Below are positions 17,435 to 33,962 of a stretch of 64,000 nt of DNA, piece after piece. The number at the start of each line of letters is the position of its first letter. Within the stretch, counting starts at the first letter, position 1. The DNA comes from Homalodisca vitripennis (taxonomy: Eukaryota > Arthropoda > Insecta > Hemiptera > Cicadellidae). Both the position numbers and the translations under genes were made by a program. Below the pieces are notes generated by a model, which was not told the DNA's origin, did not search any database, and saw only the letters and a program-made list of their open reading frames with translations. The stretch spans positions 117,320,501 to 117,384,500 of the forward strand of contig NC_060213.1 in the NCBI RefSeq assembly GCF_021130785.1, written 5' to 3'.

Positions 17435-19474
17435 AGGTTGGGACACACATAACCGCACCGTGCCCGACACGTGAGTCGGCCGATTGTCGGTGCGGGCTCG
17501 GCTCGGTTACCGTGAGGCCACACATGTCCGTATGCAGTCCAAGCGCAACAATCTCACTGTTTGTACTAGAACATGTTTCTATGAATTCGAAGTGACAGAT
17601 ACTTAAAAAATATTCGGAAGATTATGTATTGCTTGAGAAAATTGTTTATATCATTGTTGTTATTTTTATTAATCGCTGTGACGAATGAAACATTGTAATG
17701 CTACAGTAAAGCTTTGTACAATCAGCTAGTATGTAAAATTTGTAATTATCATTATCTTGGTTATATTTTTTATCCCTACAATTCTTGTTCATTGTGTTTC
17801 ATTCCAACGAATTTCGGTCAAATACATTATAAACAGTATATTTAGTGTTTTTTGTATTAAACCCAAGAGCTATAGTGTGATGCCAGAGAGTTTGCCATGT
17901 TGCAAGCCCTTTTATAATAATTTGTAAAACATAGTAAATATTTGTAAAATATATACTGGAGAACTTACAAAAAACAGATTTTACAAAATGTTTTTCTTTT
18001 ATAGCTCCGAGGACAAATAATTTATTGCCAGAATTAGTCAAAAATAGTAGAAACATAAATATATTTTCTAAAAAAATTAGGGTATGGTTGATCGGTCAAA
18101 ATGATATTGAGTATTTGTTTAAGATAATACATTAGTGTATGGTTAGTCTTGTCTGCTAAGTTATAATAATATTGAAATAGACACGTTAGAGCATTATAAA
18201 ATAATTATTTATAATATAATATTTAATGTTACATGTGTAAAGCCTAATATTTGAATTGTAAATCATGCATAAATCCTTTTTGTTTAATACAGCACACTAG
18301 TTATACTAAATTTAAACTTTGAAACGTAAGAGTACATTATTTACTAAATAAGCTAAAATAACTCATTTTTATCATTTCATTCTTGCTCGATTCCACTATT
18401 TTTATTTTTTACCCTTTTTGTATATAGTATCCCCAACACAGGCACAGCCTCTTATGGGGTACCTAAATTTCCCTTATTTTGTAAATCTATTGGCCTAAGT
18501 ATTAGTTTAAAAAAAAAGAAAGACAAATCTAAAAAGATGTAACCTACTTTTTATTTTTTATTACTCTAAGTACATAAATTAGAAATAAAGTAAGTAGAAA
18601 ACATTTTTTTTATTTGTTATTTACTGCTATTGTAAATACGTTATGTCATAGTATTATTTATTATTAAGCACTGGCAATAAAATTTATTTGTAATATTCAG
18701 TTTGTTATTATGGGGAAATAAATGGTTTATTATTATTATTTATTTTTAACATGGGGTTTTCTTGCTTGAAAATCTTATTGTAAATAAAATAGTTTTATTT
18801 TTACTTTATTGAAGTGAAAAGAATAAAAAAATAAAAATGTCATAGAAACATTCTAAATACGACCCTTACAAAATACCGGAATAAATGTATCAAGTAACTT
18901 CAAGACAGCAAAGAAAAATAGATTTTCGCGCAAATAATTACATGCTTGTTATTTTTTAATTAATTAAAAATATTTATAGGTTTTTCATGATTCGAATTTC
19001 GTTGTTTAAAATCACTTAAGGTACAACATGGTTTTCAAATTTGTTGTAATAAGAAAATATGCACAATAAGAAAATATGACTAGTTTACTCTAAGGTAAGA
19101 AAATGTAATACTTTTAATAATAAATATGATTTTGTACGCGAACACAGGATGTAGAGTTAGTAGGCTATACTAAATAATTCACTAAAATAGAACGTGTAGA
19201 CTACTTAAATAGTTTTAAAAAGAAGAACGCAACAGTAAACAACATATGATGCCGCTCGTAGACCGCACCGTGCCCGTCAAAATTCAAACTAAACATATAG
19301 TTTAGTATGAATTTGTAGCGGTGCGGGCGCGGTGCGGCCACGACGGTCTGGTGTCGGTGCGGACATGTGTGGACTTGCAGGTTGAAAACTGCGCTGCAAT
19401 TCTTTCACCGTATGACGGCCAGCATACGGCCGACTGACGTGTCGGGAGCGGTGCGGTTATGTGTGTCGCAACCT
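17435..19474. mobile_element. Non-autonomous PIF/Harbinger-like DNA transposon, 2,040 bp
   Basis: Terminal inverted repeats of 48 bases at 17435-17482 and 19427-19474 match at 44 positions; both start AGGTTGSGACACACATAACC read inward. TTA precedes the left end (17432-17434) and follows the right end (19475-19477), fitting the 3-base TTA/TAA target preference of PIF/Harbinger. Inside, no transposase frame is visible and the centre is AT-rich. Subterminal GC-rich segments carry further motifs: CCACACATGTCCG on the left (about 17518) and its complement on the right (about 19363). Confidence 0.75.
19261..19340. repeat. Foldback within the PIF-like element
   Basis: AAATTCAAACTAAAC (19280-19294) pairs with GTTTAGTATGAATTT (19300-19314) with one mismatch and a 5-base loop. 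Flanking GC-rich arms CCGCACCG and CGGTGCGG also pair. It may be the remains of a nested element or a subterminal structure used by transposase. Confidence 0.6.
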
Positions 19475-19477
19475 TTA

Positions 19478-20560
19478 TACATGCCACAACACCCAACAGA
19501 GAGAGCCCTCAGACAGACGCTATGCAAAACCTGAACACATGTGCACCAAACATTGTCTGAAGTGTTCGACCACACCTCACCAGTACGCATGTTAATCACT
19601 TACACGGAGAACTTTAGTATCATGTCATATAGCTACGAAAATAAAATAGAGGTTTACTTTCAGAGGATGGTTTTTTCTATATTTTAGAACTAAATGATTG
19701 CAGGTATTTTTATGTTTGGCCATTTTTAACTAAGTTACGTTAGTTTCATAGATGATTATATAAAACATTACCACAATACTTTATTCTGCCTACTTAAATA
19801 AAAATTAGTTAGGAATAATGTAGATTCACTATTTAGAGTGAATAGAGTAGTAATAGTGATATTCAAAGCAGTAATATCTTAGTATCTTTACAATAAATCA
19901 AATAATTTGTTTGAACTGCCTGTTTTTTCGCTTTATTTATGTTTTGAATATATTTATACATATAACCGTGTGTATATCTGTACGTATTTGTTTCAATAAT
20001 GTTATTTTAATTCAATTATTTATTTATATTGTTTATAAAACTTTTACTAACCTTTAGTGATGATGCATTAAAAATTAGTTTATTTGTAAATGACAATATT
20101 TAATAGCTTAATTTATCGCGATTATAAACGGAAAAAATATTTTAAAATATAACAAAAATATCTTTTATCAACTATACTGCCGGACAATTCTAAAAAATAG
20201 GTTATTGGTATTCGCTTAGTTAATAATTATTTTCGTACTGCTAATACTTAATATATTCCTTACTGATAAGATCCACAAAAAATGGTTGTATATTGTTTTC
20301 CAATACTTGTTTATAAACTCAAAGTACCACGACGAATTAAATAACTTAGTCTAACGCTATATACATAATAGGCAAATAAAGTGATAGTATAAAAATAACT
20401 TAGGGCTACGTACTTGTAATATATTGAGTATTTTATTATTTGTTCCTTGTTTATGAAAGTAAATATAAATAAGTTTAGTTAAAAAGCAGGTCACTAACAA
20501 CTTATATAACAAAAGTAAAGACAAAATGCAGTAGAGATTCGTCATGTACATTGCGGAGAG
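19478..20560. other. AT-rich non-coding stretch
   Basis: No frame above about 64 residues, no recognisable domain, no clear repeat. Nothing supportable seen. Confidence 0.5.
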
Positions 20561-20569
20561 AACAGAACA

Positions 20570-22360
20570 GTCTTTCCCTGAATACCAAACTTTGCCTCAT
20601 ATAATATTAACTGTCGGTAACACTATACGAGACATTTCAGCAGAAATACTTCTTACGGGATAGTAAAATATTGTTTTATTTCATATTTACTATTAGTGGA
20701 ACGATAAAGAAACGGTTAATTAATAATATTTGTAACTAAATACTAGCTCATACATGTACTATTATGGACAAAATAATAGAAGGTTAGCGGACTCATAAGG
20801 TTAGTAACTTATAAGGAATATGTGACTATTGACTATTGAAGGAATATGATATATTTATTATTAGTTAAAAAATACGAAATGTTTTAGTGACATTTCCTGT
20901 CACGAATTACCGAACTGATCCCTCATTATATATTTACTATCAGAAACACAATACAAGAGAGTAGATCACTAATACTTCTTATAGAATATGCATGATATAT
21001 TTAGTACCACTAAATCAACAGGAAATGGTTAACAGGCATTCCGTCTCACGAATTGCCGAACTGTACCCTCATTATATATTTACTATCAGAAACACAATAC
21101 AAGAGAGTAGAGCACTAATACGTCTTATAGAATATGCATGATATATTTACTACTACTAAATCAACAGGAAATAGTTAACAGGCATTCCGTCTCACGAATT
21201 ACCGAACTGTACCATCATTATATATTTACTATCAGAAACACAATAAAAGAGAGTAGAGCACTAATACTTCTTATAGAATGTGCATGATATATTTACTATC
21301 ACTAAATCAACAGGAAACGTTAATTGGCATTCCGTCTCACGAATCACCGTACTCTTTCCTCTTTGTATATTTACTATCAGAAACGCAATATGAGACAGTT
21401 AAGTGGCATTACCTGTTACGAAATACCGAGCATTGGCTCATTACATATTTTCTATTGGCAACGATATACGATAGAATTGAGCACAAATAGCTCCTACGGA
21501 ATACTGAACTATTTTTATTCAATATACTTACTATTAGTAAATCAATACAAAACAGTAAAGTGGCATTATTTTTAACGAAATACCAAATGTTTGCTCGCTA
21601 CATATTTAATATCGGTAAAAATATATGATAAAGTTAAACGGAAATACCTCTTAAGCAATGATGCACTATTGACTAATGTATATTTAATATTGAGAAAAAA
21701 ATACGAAACCTGTAATAGCCATTACGTCTCATGAATTAATAAACTCTTTTCTTCTTTATAGATTTACTATTAGAAACAATACGGAACGGTTAAGTGGTAA
21801 TACCTCTTAAGGGGATTCCCTACTGAAAAATGACCAATTTTTACCAAAAAATTGCCATTAAATTTTATATTTATTTTAATTCTATGGCTTATAAGAAACC
21901 ATAAAAACATAACATATACTATAATATAACTTTTCATCATTGTGGTAAAATATTTGAGGAGGAGCACGCACACCTACCATTGGTCTAGTCAGTGCCAGAA
22001 CCAGACTCCAGCCATCCTTTTTTTTAGTGATAATATAGGAAATATAGCCTTTTCTCTTTCTTTTTGGTGGTTTATTAGGCCTACAAATGTCTTCAATATA
22101 TAACTAATAATACCCCTTAAGGGACGTTAAACTAATATCTCATGATATATTTACAATTATTAAAACAATACAAAATAGTAATACCTGACACCAAATACAA
22201 ACTGTCAGCTTACCACAAACTTACCAGAAACTCAATACAAAATATTTTTTAGTCAATACATGTCACCAATTACTAATCCTTTATACTATCATAAATTTAC
22301 TATCCGTAACAATAATGAGGCAGTTAAGGAGCATTATATGTCCCCAAATACCGAACTATT
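20570..22360. repeat. Satellite-like array, ~73-bp units organised as ~146-bp dimers
   Basis: Best preserved between 20,880 and 21,400: the phrase CGAATTACCGAACTG recurs at 20903, 21049, 21195 and (diverged) 21340, a period of 145-146. Each 146-base unit contains two related halves, both with ATATATTTACTA in the middle and a GAAACACAATA or AAATCAACAGG continuation. Degenerate units extend both ways (for example near 20,590-20,700 and 21,410-21,800, and 22,140-22,360), with an unrelated interruption at about 21,810-22,130. Confidence 0.8.
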
Positions 22361-22364
22361 AGGC

Positions 22365-22367
<3 letters not shown>

Positions 22368-22403
<36 letters not shown>
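22368..22403. repeat. (TA)n microsatellite
   Basis: Perfect TA dinucleotide run of about 36 bases at the end of the satellite-like array. Confidence 0.9.
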
Positions 22404-22407
<4 letters not shown>

Positions 22408-22677
22408 TTGATGATCATAATTAATACTTAGAAGGACTTTATTGTTAATTTTAACATCCAAATTTGAGTAATTGAATATTTGATAAATTTTCGCTTTAAA
22501 ATTGATTTAAAAATAATATAAACTTACATATACATAAAAAACTAATCCAATGCATAAGCGTAAAATACACAAGTATTTATTACTAAAAAACTACATACAT
22601 TTACACCTTATGAAATGCACAAGTTTGTAAATTATATAAATCGATGTAAATTGAAATATCTCAATTCACATTGATTT

Positions 22678-25106
<2,429 letters not shown>

Positions 25107-27912
25107 AAAGGTAGGAGACACAAGTTTATTAAGAATACAATATTGAATATAAACTATTCATTTTCACTATTCGTAATACGGTTACTTTTAGATTAATTTG
25201 ACAGTATTGGTTGTTTTTACTGTTAATATATTCAACAATTTATATTGTTTATAGATGTATTAACACTTACGATTTATAATAAATATTTTTGTTGAAGTTT
25301 TTTAATTAATCATGTGAAGCCATGTTACTTTTAGCTCAAGTAACACGTGGAAGCAGTTAGGAGAGCCGTTAACGTTATGATAATTGTCCTGTAATTAACC
25401 CAGCGCTTCCAGGGTAAGTACTGGGTAATTGAGAAGAATGGGTTGTTGTTATCGTTTTAAAATTACAGGAAAGTTTTTTAAGTGTATTATTGTAAAGATA
25501 TACAGTTACACGGAAAGATAGTGTATATTTCTAATATACTAATATATCATTAACTTGATGTAAAAGTACACATTTATTTTCTTTCTACAAAGACGAAATG
25601 GTTTTACTTATGATTCTTCATCTCATATATAATTAGTCTTTTTAAATAATATAATGTACAAATCATATACGGATTGTGCATTTGTTTATCTATTAAACTT
25701 CTTTAGTTGATTTATACGTCTAAATAATAAGAAATGTTATTTAAAGTTCACTTTTGCCTTACATAGTTTGCGCCAGCGGTTGTGGTTGTGTAGGAAAAAT
25801 GTCATTCAATTTAATAATGATAAAAAGTTAGAATTTTTAAAAATTCTTAGTGTTAATGAGAATATTTGTAAAAAACGTATAATGAAAAATCACATTTAGT
25901 TTCTAAATGGCCAATATAATAAAGTTTTAAACTGTTTGAAAAGAATTTATAAGATTTGTATGAACTTACATGGATCAACTAATTTTACTTGTTCGGTAAG
26001 TAGGTTTTATTTTTATAACTAAAAATAAATAATAACAATTGGTATTTCATTTTCAATACCAGTCCATACAGAAATAATACAGCCTTTCCTTCGAATAATT
26101 ATTACAAATGTTTGATTATAATATTAGATTTGTGGCTAACTTCTAATACAGATTTGACGTGGATCTGATCTTTGATAAAATCTAGAAACTATTTAAATCG
26201 ATTTAGTTCAGTATCTCGAAAGACCTAGTAAGGGACATTAGTTAAAAGTGACTTACACTCTACAATTATATAATAAGTAATAAGGCATCGCTATAAGAAT
26301 AAATTATACAATTAAGTAAGTCGACAGAAAGATGTTGCTAATACTATAAAGACAAGTAACAGAGTTTTGATCGAACGTTTCCAATTTTATATTCTTGAAT
26401 TGAAGGGTGACGGTTGAAGGGTCAGAAGATGAGTTGAATGTTAAAATATGAAAACCTTTTAGGGTCCATAATATATGTGCTGAGAATATAAATTATCAGG
26501 GAATATTCTGCATTCTCAATTTTGTCATTATGGTCTGACATAAATCGCATTAAATAAAATATGTAACATACTCGCACCACTTTTCAATTCATTATTCTTA
26601 GGTTCGTTGATTACAAGAAAAGAAGTTACAAAAATATTGACGTATGAGTAATAACCACTATCTGCTTGTAGCTTTGCGTTAGGCTAAGGTTACAGATTAC
26701 CATTAACTGCTTTATAATTAAAAGACAATTACTTCTAATTCATTTTATTCTTTGCAGAAAAACTATCGCTTTGAGATTTCAGAGTTCAAGCAACATCAAC
26801 TGTTCCATGGGTTACAAGGTAATAACAGAGTAAACCATTGTTAGATGGGAAAACGTTGCACAATGACGGAACAAAGTAGTTTATACGGCAAACAATGTAG
26901 AAACCCAATTGTGTGGATCGTGGAGCCCAGATTGTGTTTTACAAATGTAGAACACTTCCTCACTTTATTTCTCACAAACCTTATAATGTCACAGTTTTTC
27001 TCATGAACTAAATAGGCGTGAGCAACTAAATGTGGTACTTCATATGCAATTAACAGGGGAAAATACAGCACAAAATTTACATCACTCCTTCGGACAAAAG
27101 TGAAATTGAGTCGGCACTACTGAGTCACAGACTTATACCATATTTAGCAAAATACAATGGATGGATATTGCGGTAAAATTCATTTTTGTCTGGGTATAAG
27201 TTAAATGAAGTTTCATGATATTTTATACTGGAAATTAAATTTTCTCAAGATATCATGCTGGCACCTGGGTTACTTGTCTTGCTGTATAAATGTTAATATT
27301 TAATATGATTACGGTCAGTTTTATTTCCAAATTTAGTTGTTCTGCGTTATTCTAGTTGGAATAGTGGTTATTCTTTACATAAATGTAAGAATTGATGTTA
27401 TCTTACAACAATCCGTTGGCATGGCGTGCTGTGTCATTGAACTTAACTTTAAGTGCATAGACGTAATACTTCTCGTATAATGTTGTTTATAGTTCAGCTC
27501 GTTCTCGAGATACGACAGTCAGACAGAAATGTATCTTATCCAGCTCGTAGAGTGAAATAATGCTCAGAAAATTGCATAATTAACAAATAAAATCTACGAA
27601 TTATGGTACAATATTACTAACATAAAAACGAGCATTGCATTTACTATCGATACTTGACAAGTACGTAAATACTCTTCGCTTTAAATACAAATGTGCAAGG
27701 TAATAATATTTCCGGTCTTCGTTTCAGATCATTTTGGCACAGTAAGACATGCAACTAATGTGTTTCTCTTCAGATTTTATACTTTTCCGATTCTTTCTTG
27801 GTCATTCATTAACAAGGCGAAGAGTGAAAAATAGGGCTTTTGCTTGATGAGATGGTAAAATCTTTTTGTTATATGCCAAACGTTTAGGTAATTTCCATAT
27901 TTTCTAACACTC
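25107..27912 (+). repeat. 2.8-kb duplicated segment, copy 1
   Basis: Diverged direct repeat of 44224-47070, alignable along its whole length. Shared landmarks include AAAGGTAGGAGA at the start, CAGCGCTTCCAGGGTAAGTA in the middle, AATGACGGAACAAAGT near 26,863 and TTATATGCC...TTTCTAACA at the end. Indels of non-triplet size make coding unlikely: a 76-residue leftward frame at 26841-27071 is not kept in copy 2. It may be an unclassified transposable element or a segmental duplication. Confidence 0.85.
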
Positions 27913-29267
27913 ATTTTTGTTGTACGCTTATATATTAAAGACCATCGCTGTCTACAAGAAAAGGGTCCTAAGGATCTAATTAGTTATAGTTATATTCTTA
28001 ATTCAGATAATAGTTAAATTCATATAAACTATGTTGAAAAATCAGTTTCTTGAGAAAAGTCAGGGGTATAAAATCTTACTTGATGTGTCTTACGCATATC
28101 ACAATTACAGATGCTGCTGTCGGTAAACTTTCTGAACAGATTTATACAGCTTTTCATAATAGAAAATCTTTCGCTTTGAATTGTGATAACTTATAGGGTA
28201 ACGCGCTCAGGACTGTGAAGTTCTATCCTAGCTACGGATGACAATTGTTGATATTTAGCGAGCTGTCCCAGTATAAACTGCAGTGAAACATGGAGTGTCC
28301 CGGGGTTTATTCCTCGGACCCCTCCTCTTTCTGGACGTGTCATTGATCTGTACTTCAATGGACAAACTCCTTTTTTGGAGTCGACATTACTCTGAGGCCC
28401 ATAAGAAGACATTGATGTTGGGACAGTAGCTAGGGACATGGTAGTATTTATTGACAGAGCCAAAGACTGGTTAACAAATCAAACGGTAAAGCATATAAGA
28501 CGCACTACAAAAATATACAACCTTAGTCAGGTAAACATTACCGTTTATGAGAGGACAGTCTTGCTTCTAGATTTCATAATAGACATAAACTCTCTTGGAA
28601 TGAACATACTTCATACGTATGGGGGTAGACGTATACTTTTAGCATTTTAGGAATTTGAAATGAGTGGTTACTGAAAATGACCTTATTATTGAATACTACG
28701 CTTTTTCCATAGTCACTTAAACTATAGGCTACAGTTGTGGGGACCTGCACTGGGCTCTAGACGAGTACTGGTCCTGAATAATCAGCTGACAGACTCATAA
28801 ATTGAGGGGAAAACTTGATAACTATAACTTGAAACCTTTGGCCACTTATCCTAAACGGAGAGACATTCTTTTTCTGAACACCAAACAGCATATAAGTATT
28901 TAAATGTCTTAATTTAGACTTAAAAGGGTTTCAAACAGCTTTCCTGTACTACTTGTGCTGAAAATATGTGCTTGCCTGCCTGTAGGCACAATATCTCTTG
29001 TACCACGTGAGATCAGGAAATATTTACTTCGTGTACTGAATTCAACGACATTCTATTCAATAACAAGGTCTTTAAACGAATGGAATCGGGATGAACCGTA
29101 CCAATTCACACGAATATTTGTAAATAATTTAATAGCTTATTATTATCTCACGTTCATTCGTAAGGCAATACATCCCTCAAAGGGAGTTAATGGTATTATA
29201 TTCGGCTGATTTATCCATGTGAAAATATTGAAAAATGAATAAACCACGCAAATTAGATTATATTGAC
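27913..29267. other. Non-coding stretch with small unsupported frames
   Basis: Frames of 60-90 residues (for example 28191-28463 leftward, 28438-28650 and 28955-29209 rightward) show no domain, no family resemblance and no neighbouring exon signal. No gene is called. Confidence 0.45.
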
Positions 29268-29410
29268 TACGGTATTTCAGAAAAATTCGGAAATAACCAG
29301 ATTTTCACAGTGAAGGTAACTCATGCATAAATGATTCCTCCCTTTGTTTATTGAATCACTTCGCCCATCCATTCACTCTTTGTGAATAAGTAACGTTGTT
29401 AGCTTTTATT
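29268..29410 (+). repeat. Dispersed repeat family R4, copy 1
   Basis: One of four copies sharing TCATGYATAAATGATTCC, then a CCCTTTGTTTATTG-type segment, then CATTCACTCTTTGTGAAT. Others are at about 47225, 58925 and 62660. Confidence 0.65.
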
Positions 29411-31783
29411 CATGACCGTACAGTGTATGTGTGAATAATCAATAATACGTTTATGATTGATTGAGTCATTTTAGTCTGATAGAGTATGTTTTACCTTTTT
29501 TTTAAAGAATCTTTGGCTTGGTTACAAATATTGCATTAATATAAAAGAGTTTACTAACGATCAGAAAAATTTCACAAATTTACATGCATTATCATTGAAC
29601 TCAATCTTGCTTACATAGAAATGAATCTTCTTGAAAAATGTAAAAGTATTATCACAGTTCGTCCTTATGGTATTGTACTAACAGCCGAACATACACAAAC
29701 TGTATTTTTCCAGATTCTCAACGGATATTATTCGCTAATGTTCAGCAAATTAGGAGGTCACTGTTTCGTTTTACGTTAAATAAATCTAAAAATATCATTA
29801 TTATAGTTTTTAAAGAATAATTTTTTGTTTATTGTGTTTTAACCGTATTAAAGTTTTTACTCATTTCATATTAATATGTTTTGTACCATTGTTATTTGAA
29901 TTAATATGTATATGTTCTATTTCTGTTGGGATATTAAATAAAGGATTTTTATTCTTGAAATTTATCTAACAAGCACATGGAGACCACGTGCTCTTAAAAC
30001 ATATTTTTGACATGTATTGTTCAGTAGATAGTTATATGTGGTTTATTTTGCAATTTTTTAAATAATGCTATTTTTATGGTTACAACCCTTTTAATTATGT
30101 TTTGTAAACGTTTTGCTATGTATAAGTTCATATACTTTTATACTAATTTATTTTATCCCTTGCTAAAGTTTGATATATATCAATACATAAATTTTTCTCC
30201 AGTTTTTGATAATTTGTCAAAATGTATGACGATATTTAGTTTTATTTCAATCTGAGGCAGTAAAAAAATTATTGTTATTAATATAATAATGATTTCGAGA
30301 TAATGTAAATATTAATTGAATTTCAATTGAAAATAAACATAAACATTTAAATAATTTAAAACTAGTTCTTGTACTCTTTACTTGTATTTAATAAGTTAAA
30401 CTAGTACTTGATTAAATTTAATAAACATAGAAAGTGCTAGGTATAGAGCAACAGGTAGTTGTTGAATTTAATTATTGAAAGATTGTATGAGTCTGATTTC
30501 CTTCAGCATTAACAATTGAATAATATATACTGTAAGTATCAGCTTTTTATGCATTTTTCCACATTATTTAAAGCGAAGTATGCTACAAACATCGTATCGT
30601 ACAATGATTTTTCATATTTCACCCAGCATAAAGGATACCCCTTTAGTAAAAATTTTACAGACTTTAAATGTATTATCTTCCAAATTTACTTACAATGTTA
30701 AACATATTACTGAAATCGTTGGTCTATCAATTCTTTTAACTATCATGGAATGCTGGAAAGAAATTAAAACATTTTTATCTCTAACTCAGAACCTCAAATT
30801 GCTGTTCTTTAAGTTTAAAGTCCAATTTTTTTTAAAAATATATTGGATGATAATTAAAGTGGCAATTATTTATTAAAGGAATGTTAATTTGTTATTTAAA
30901 ATCTGTATATGATTGCATAGTCACTCACTAGGAAATTGCGTGCAAACGCGCTAATACATATAGGAATGAATTATTCGAAACATATTATATGAATTTCTTA
31001 AGTCTATTCCTAATATAAACCACATCTACTTCTTCAGAAATAGATCTAAGTAACATTGCAACAGTGTTAAAGAAGATAGAAATTTTTAACTGGCGTTGAC
31101 AGTTACATCAAATGACAGATGTCATGTCGTCTTTCGTTGAAGTCTCTCTCCCTATTTTTACCAAATGCTGCCACAACTAAACTTTACAGCAGTGGCATAC
31201 AAAGTTATATATGTAGATAATATATTACCAACCAAATTAAAATTTGATAAGGAATAAAATCTCTTTAAAACGTATAATATACCAGTTTAGAAGATGTTAA
31301 ACAGTAGTTTATTGTAACAAAGTATAATACAAATATTACATTTTACGGAACCTTTTACATTTCCCTATAACAATGTCATGATGATAAAAATAATACTTAA
31401 ATATCCATATATTTATAACAAATATATTTATCGAATTTGTAAATAAATGTCCTTTAAAAAGGTCCTATTGAGGGCGGTAACAAAATATACCCTTCAAAAC
31501 TTTGTTCAACTTTTCTTATATCCTCATCTTATTACTAACATTTCGTAGATTAATCATAGTGACTATTAGCGATTTCCAGAATTGATTTAGTCCTGATCAT
31601 AAGATTCTACTTTACATTGTAATATGGACAGTATAATACAAGAAGCTTTAATATTACACAAAACAATACATTACACAAGTTTGTTTTTTCACTGCTTTGA
31701 TAATAATTCACAAAAATTAAGTATTTTATGAGAATAATATATATTTAACGTGAATATATAGCAGAATCGTTATTAAATTTTTG
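29411..31783. other. AT-rich non-coding stretch
   Basis: No gene supported. A 98-residue frame at 30580-30876 is low-complexity and unrecognised. AAATAAAGGATTTTTATTCTTG near 29,935 resembles the 3' end of a retroposon but cannot be classified. A short segment with TGACAGATGTCA (31114-31125) recurs at 49505-49516. Confidence 0.4.
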
Positions 31784-32320
31784 TTCTATTACAATTTTAA
31801 ATGTATTCAAAATTCTTTAAAAGGGCATTGAAAATAATTATGTTTTAATGTCATTCGAAATGGTAAATATTGGAGTGAAATACCACCCAAGTTTTAAATA
31901 CAATTTAAATATTTTGTTTAAAACATTCTGTTTTCTATAGCACTTTATGTTAAGCGCTTATAACTTTATATCAGTGTTTGTTAAATATATCTATATAAAG
32001 TGTATTTATAAGTTTAATTTAAACTGTTTTAAGCACCCAAATCTTTAAAACTTTAGGTTCTATTAAAATTTCAAATGTATTCAAAATTCTCTAAAAGGGC
32101 ACTGAAAATAATTGTGTTTTATGTCATTCGAAATTGTAAATATTGGAGTGAAATACCACCCAAGTTTTAAATACAATTCAAATATTTTATTTAAAACATT
32201 CTGTTTCTATAGCACTTTATATTAAGCGCTTATAATTTATATCAATGTTTGTTCAATATATCTATATAAAGTGTATTTATAAGTTTAATTTAAACTTTTG
32301 TAAGGTTCCAAATCTTTTCA
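31784..32320 (+). repeat. Tandem dimer, two ~274-bp copies
   Basis: The sequence beginning TTCTATTA and continuing AATGTATTCAAAATTC recurs at 31784 and 32058. The two copies stay close for about 240 bases (AAAGGGCA...TGAAAATAATT, GAAATACCACCCAAGTTTTA, CTATATAAAGTGTATTTATA). No coding potential. Confidence 0.85.
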
Positions 32321-33960
32321 TTTTAATTTTAATAGGCTGAGGTGTAGGAAAACCTATCTTTGAGGGGTTGGAAAAATTTCATTTTTGGAACGATATATCA
32401 AATACTTAATGATCTGCACACTTCAAATTCTACATGAAGTTTTATTTCCATATCAGAAACACTGAGTTAGATGGTAGTGCATGTCACTGTATGGGATTCG
32501 GCTGAGGCGCTGGCAAATATTTTTCATTGGTCTTTTAGGTATCTGTCATTTTTACAATAAATAGCTTAATAAATACATAGGAAAGCTGCGTACAATCATA
32601 TATGATTTTAATATGTGACATATTCATTTATAGAGTTAAACTAACAAAATTTATTAAAATGTCAGTGACAATATTTGATTTTAGCCCGATATTGCATTGT
32701 ACTGCGTTTCCTAGGTTACGAGAACTTTTATTGTTTTAACATTTTTGTGAAACTTAACTAATAGAAAAAGAAATTATATTTTTGATGGATCACGATATAT
32801 TTAGAAGTATTTAATCTTGAGATATATGATGGTGCATGTCTAGCCATGGAATTTGGCTGAATGTAATTGTCTGTAATTTATTTTCTGCACGATCTGATCT
32901 GCCTGCATGACATCTCTAGTATGAATTACATCTTGTATTAGTAATTTAGTAAGTCACCTCAGCTAAGCCTGTTGTTACTTTACACATGGTGTGGCCTACT
33001 CCTTGCTTACTACGAAAATGTTGAATATTTCTTTTAACATTTTGTTGAATATCCGTCTCAGTCGGTAAATGGTAGATATCTAGTTTATCTGTCATAAAAT
33101 TCAAAAACTAAAGATGCATTATTGCTTTAGATGTTTAATTTTCACAGAAGTAATGGCCATAGCTTTCAATTTTAATCTTATGTTAATATACACTTTTAAA
33201 CATTGATATACCGGTACTGACAAGAAAAGTTTTATAAGCAAATACATTACTTAGAAAAAACGTGGAAATAATTACTAAAATATTATGTCACAATTGTGTT
33301 TAGAAAATTATTTACTTACAGAAGTCTAATTGGATACTTTTACATCACCATATTGTACCCGTATTTGTCGTTAAAATGAATTAAGAATGTATCCGACTTA
33401 AAATTGCTTTTTATTCTTAAGAAACTAAATACAGATTTAATTTTTTTTTTTTTTCAATAAGTAACATTTTTGCCAAAGAGTGAACCACCGTAATCTTAAA
33501 GCGTTTATTTGTTAAGACTGAATAAAAAAATCAAGGCAGTTGTGTGTAAATACTATCTCTGTACTACGTTTATTTTGTATCTAATTATAGTAACGTTAGT
33601 TATCATATTACTCTACAACGTTTAATACTACAACTTGTACGTTTTTCAGCCTACTATCATTACATCTTGATGTAAAATACGTGTAAGAAAAAACATTACA
33701 TGGAATTTTTGGAAATGTAAATCTTTTTTGCGCTATAATGCATAATAACTTATATATAACCTTATTTACCAGATAATTGTATATCAAATTATCTAGGCTA
33801 GTCTAAATAAATATTAAATAAATTTCAAATAAAAAATAAATAATTGTTGTTTTGATAACTTTAAACATAAAAAGATGTTCAAAAAATTAAATAATAAACG
33901 TATTTCATAATTAAAACAAATTGTACCTTTTTAGTGTATGTTGGGAATTGAGTTACACTT
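32321..33960. other. Non-coding stretch with members of a loose repeat family
   Basis: Segments near 32,400-32,520 and 32,760-32,900 share GATGGT-GCATGTC followed by ATGG(G/A)ATT(C/T)GGCTGA with sites near 24,580 and 55,690. No gene seen. Confidence 0.45.
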
Positions 33961-33962
33961 AT

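Noticed and set aside
26841..27071. Leftward frame inside the 2.8-kb repeat
   Set aside because: Not conserved in the second copy, where indels break it.
28191..28463. 90-residue leftward frame as a host gene
   Set aside because: No domain, no codon bias or splice context that I can support.
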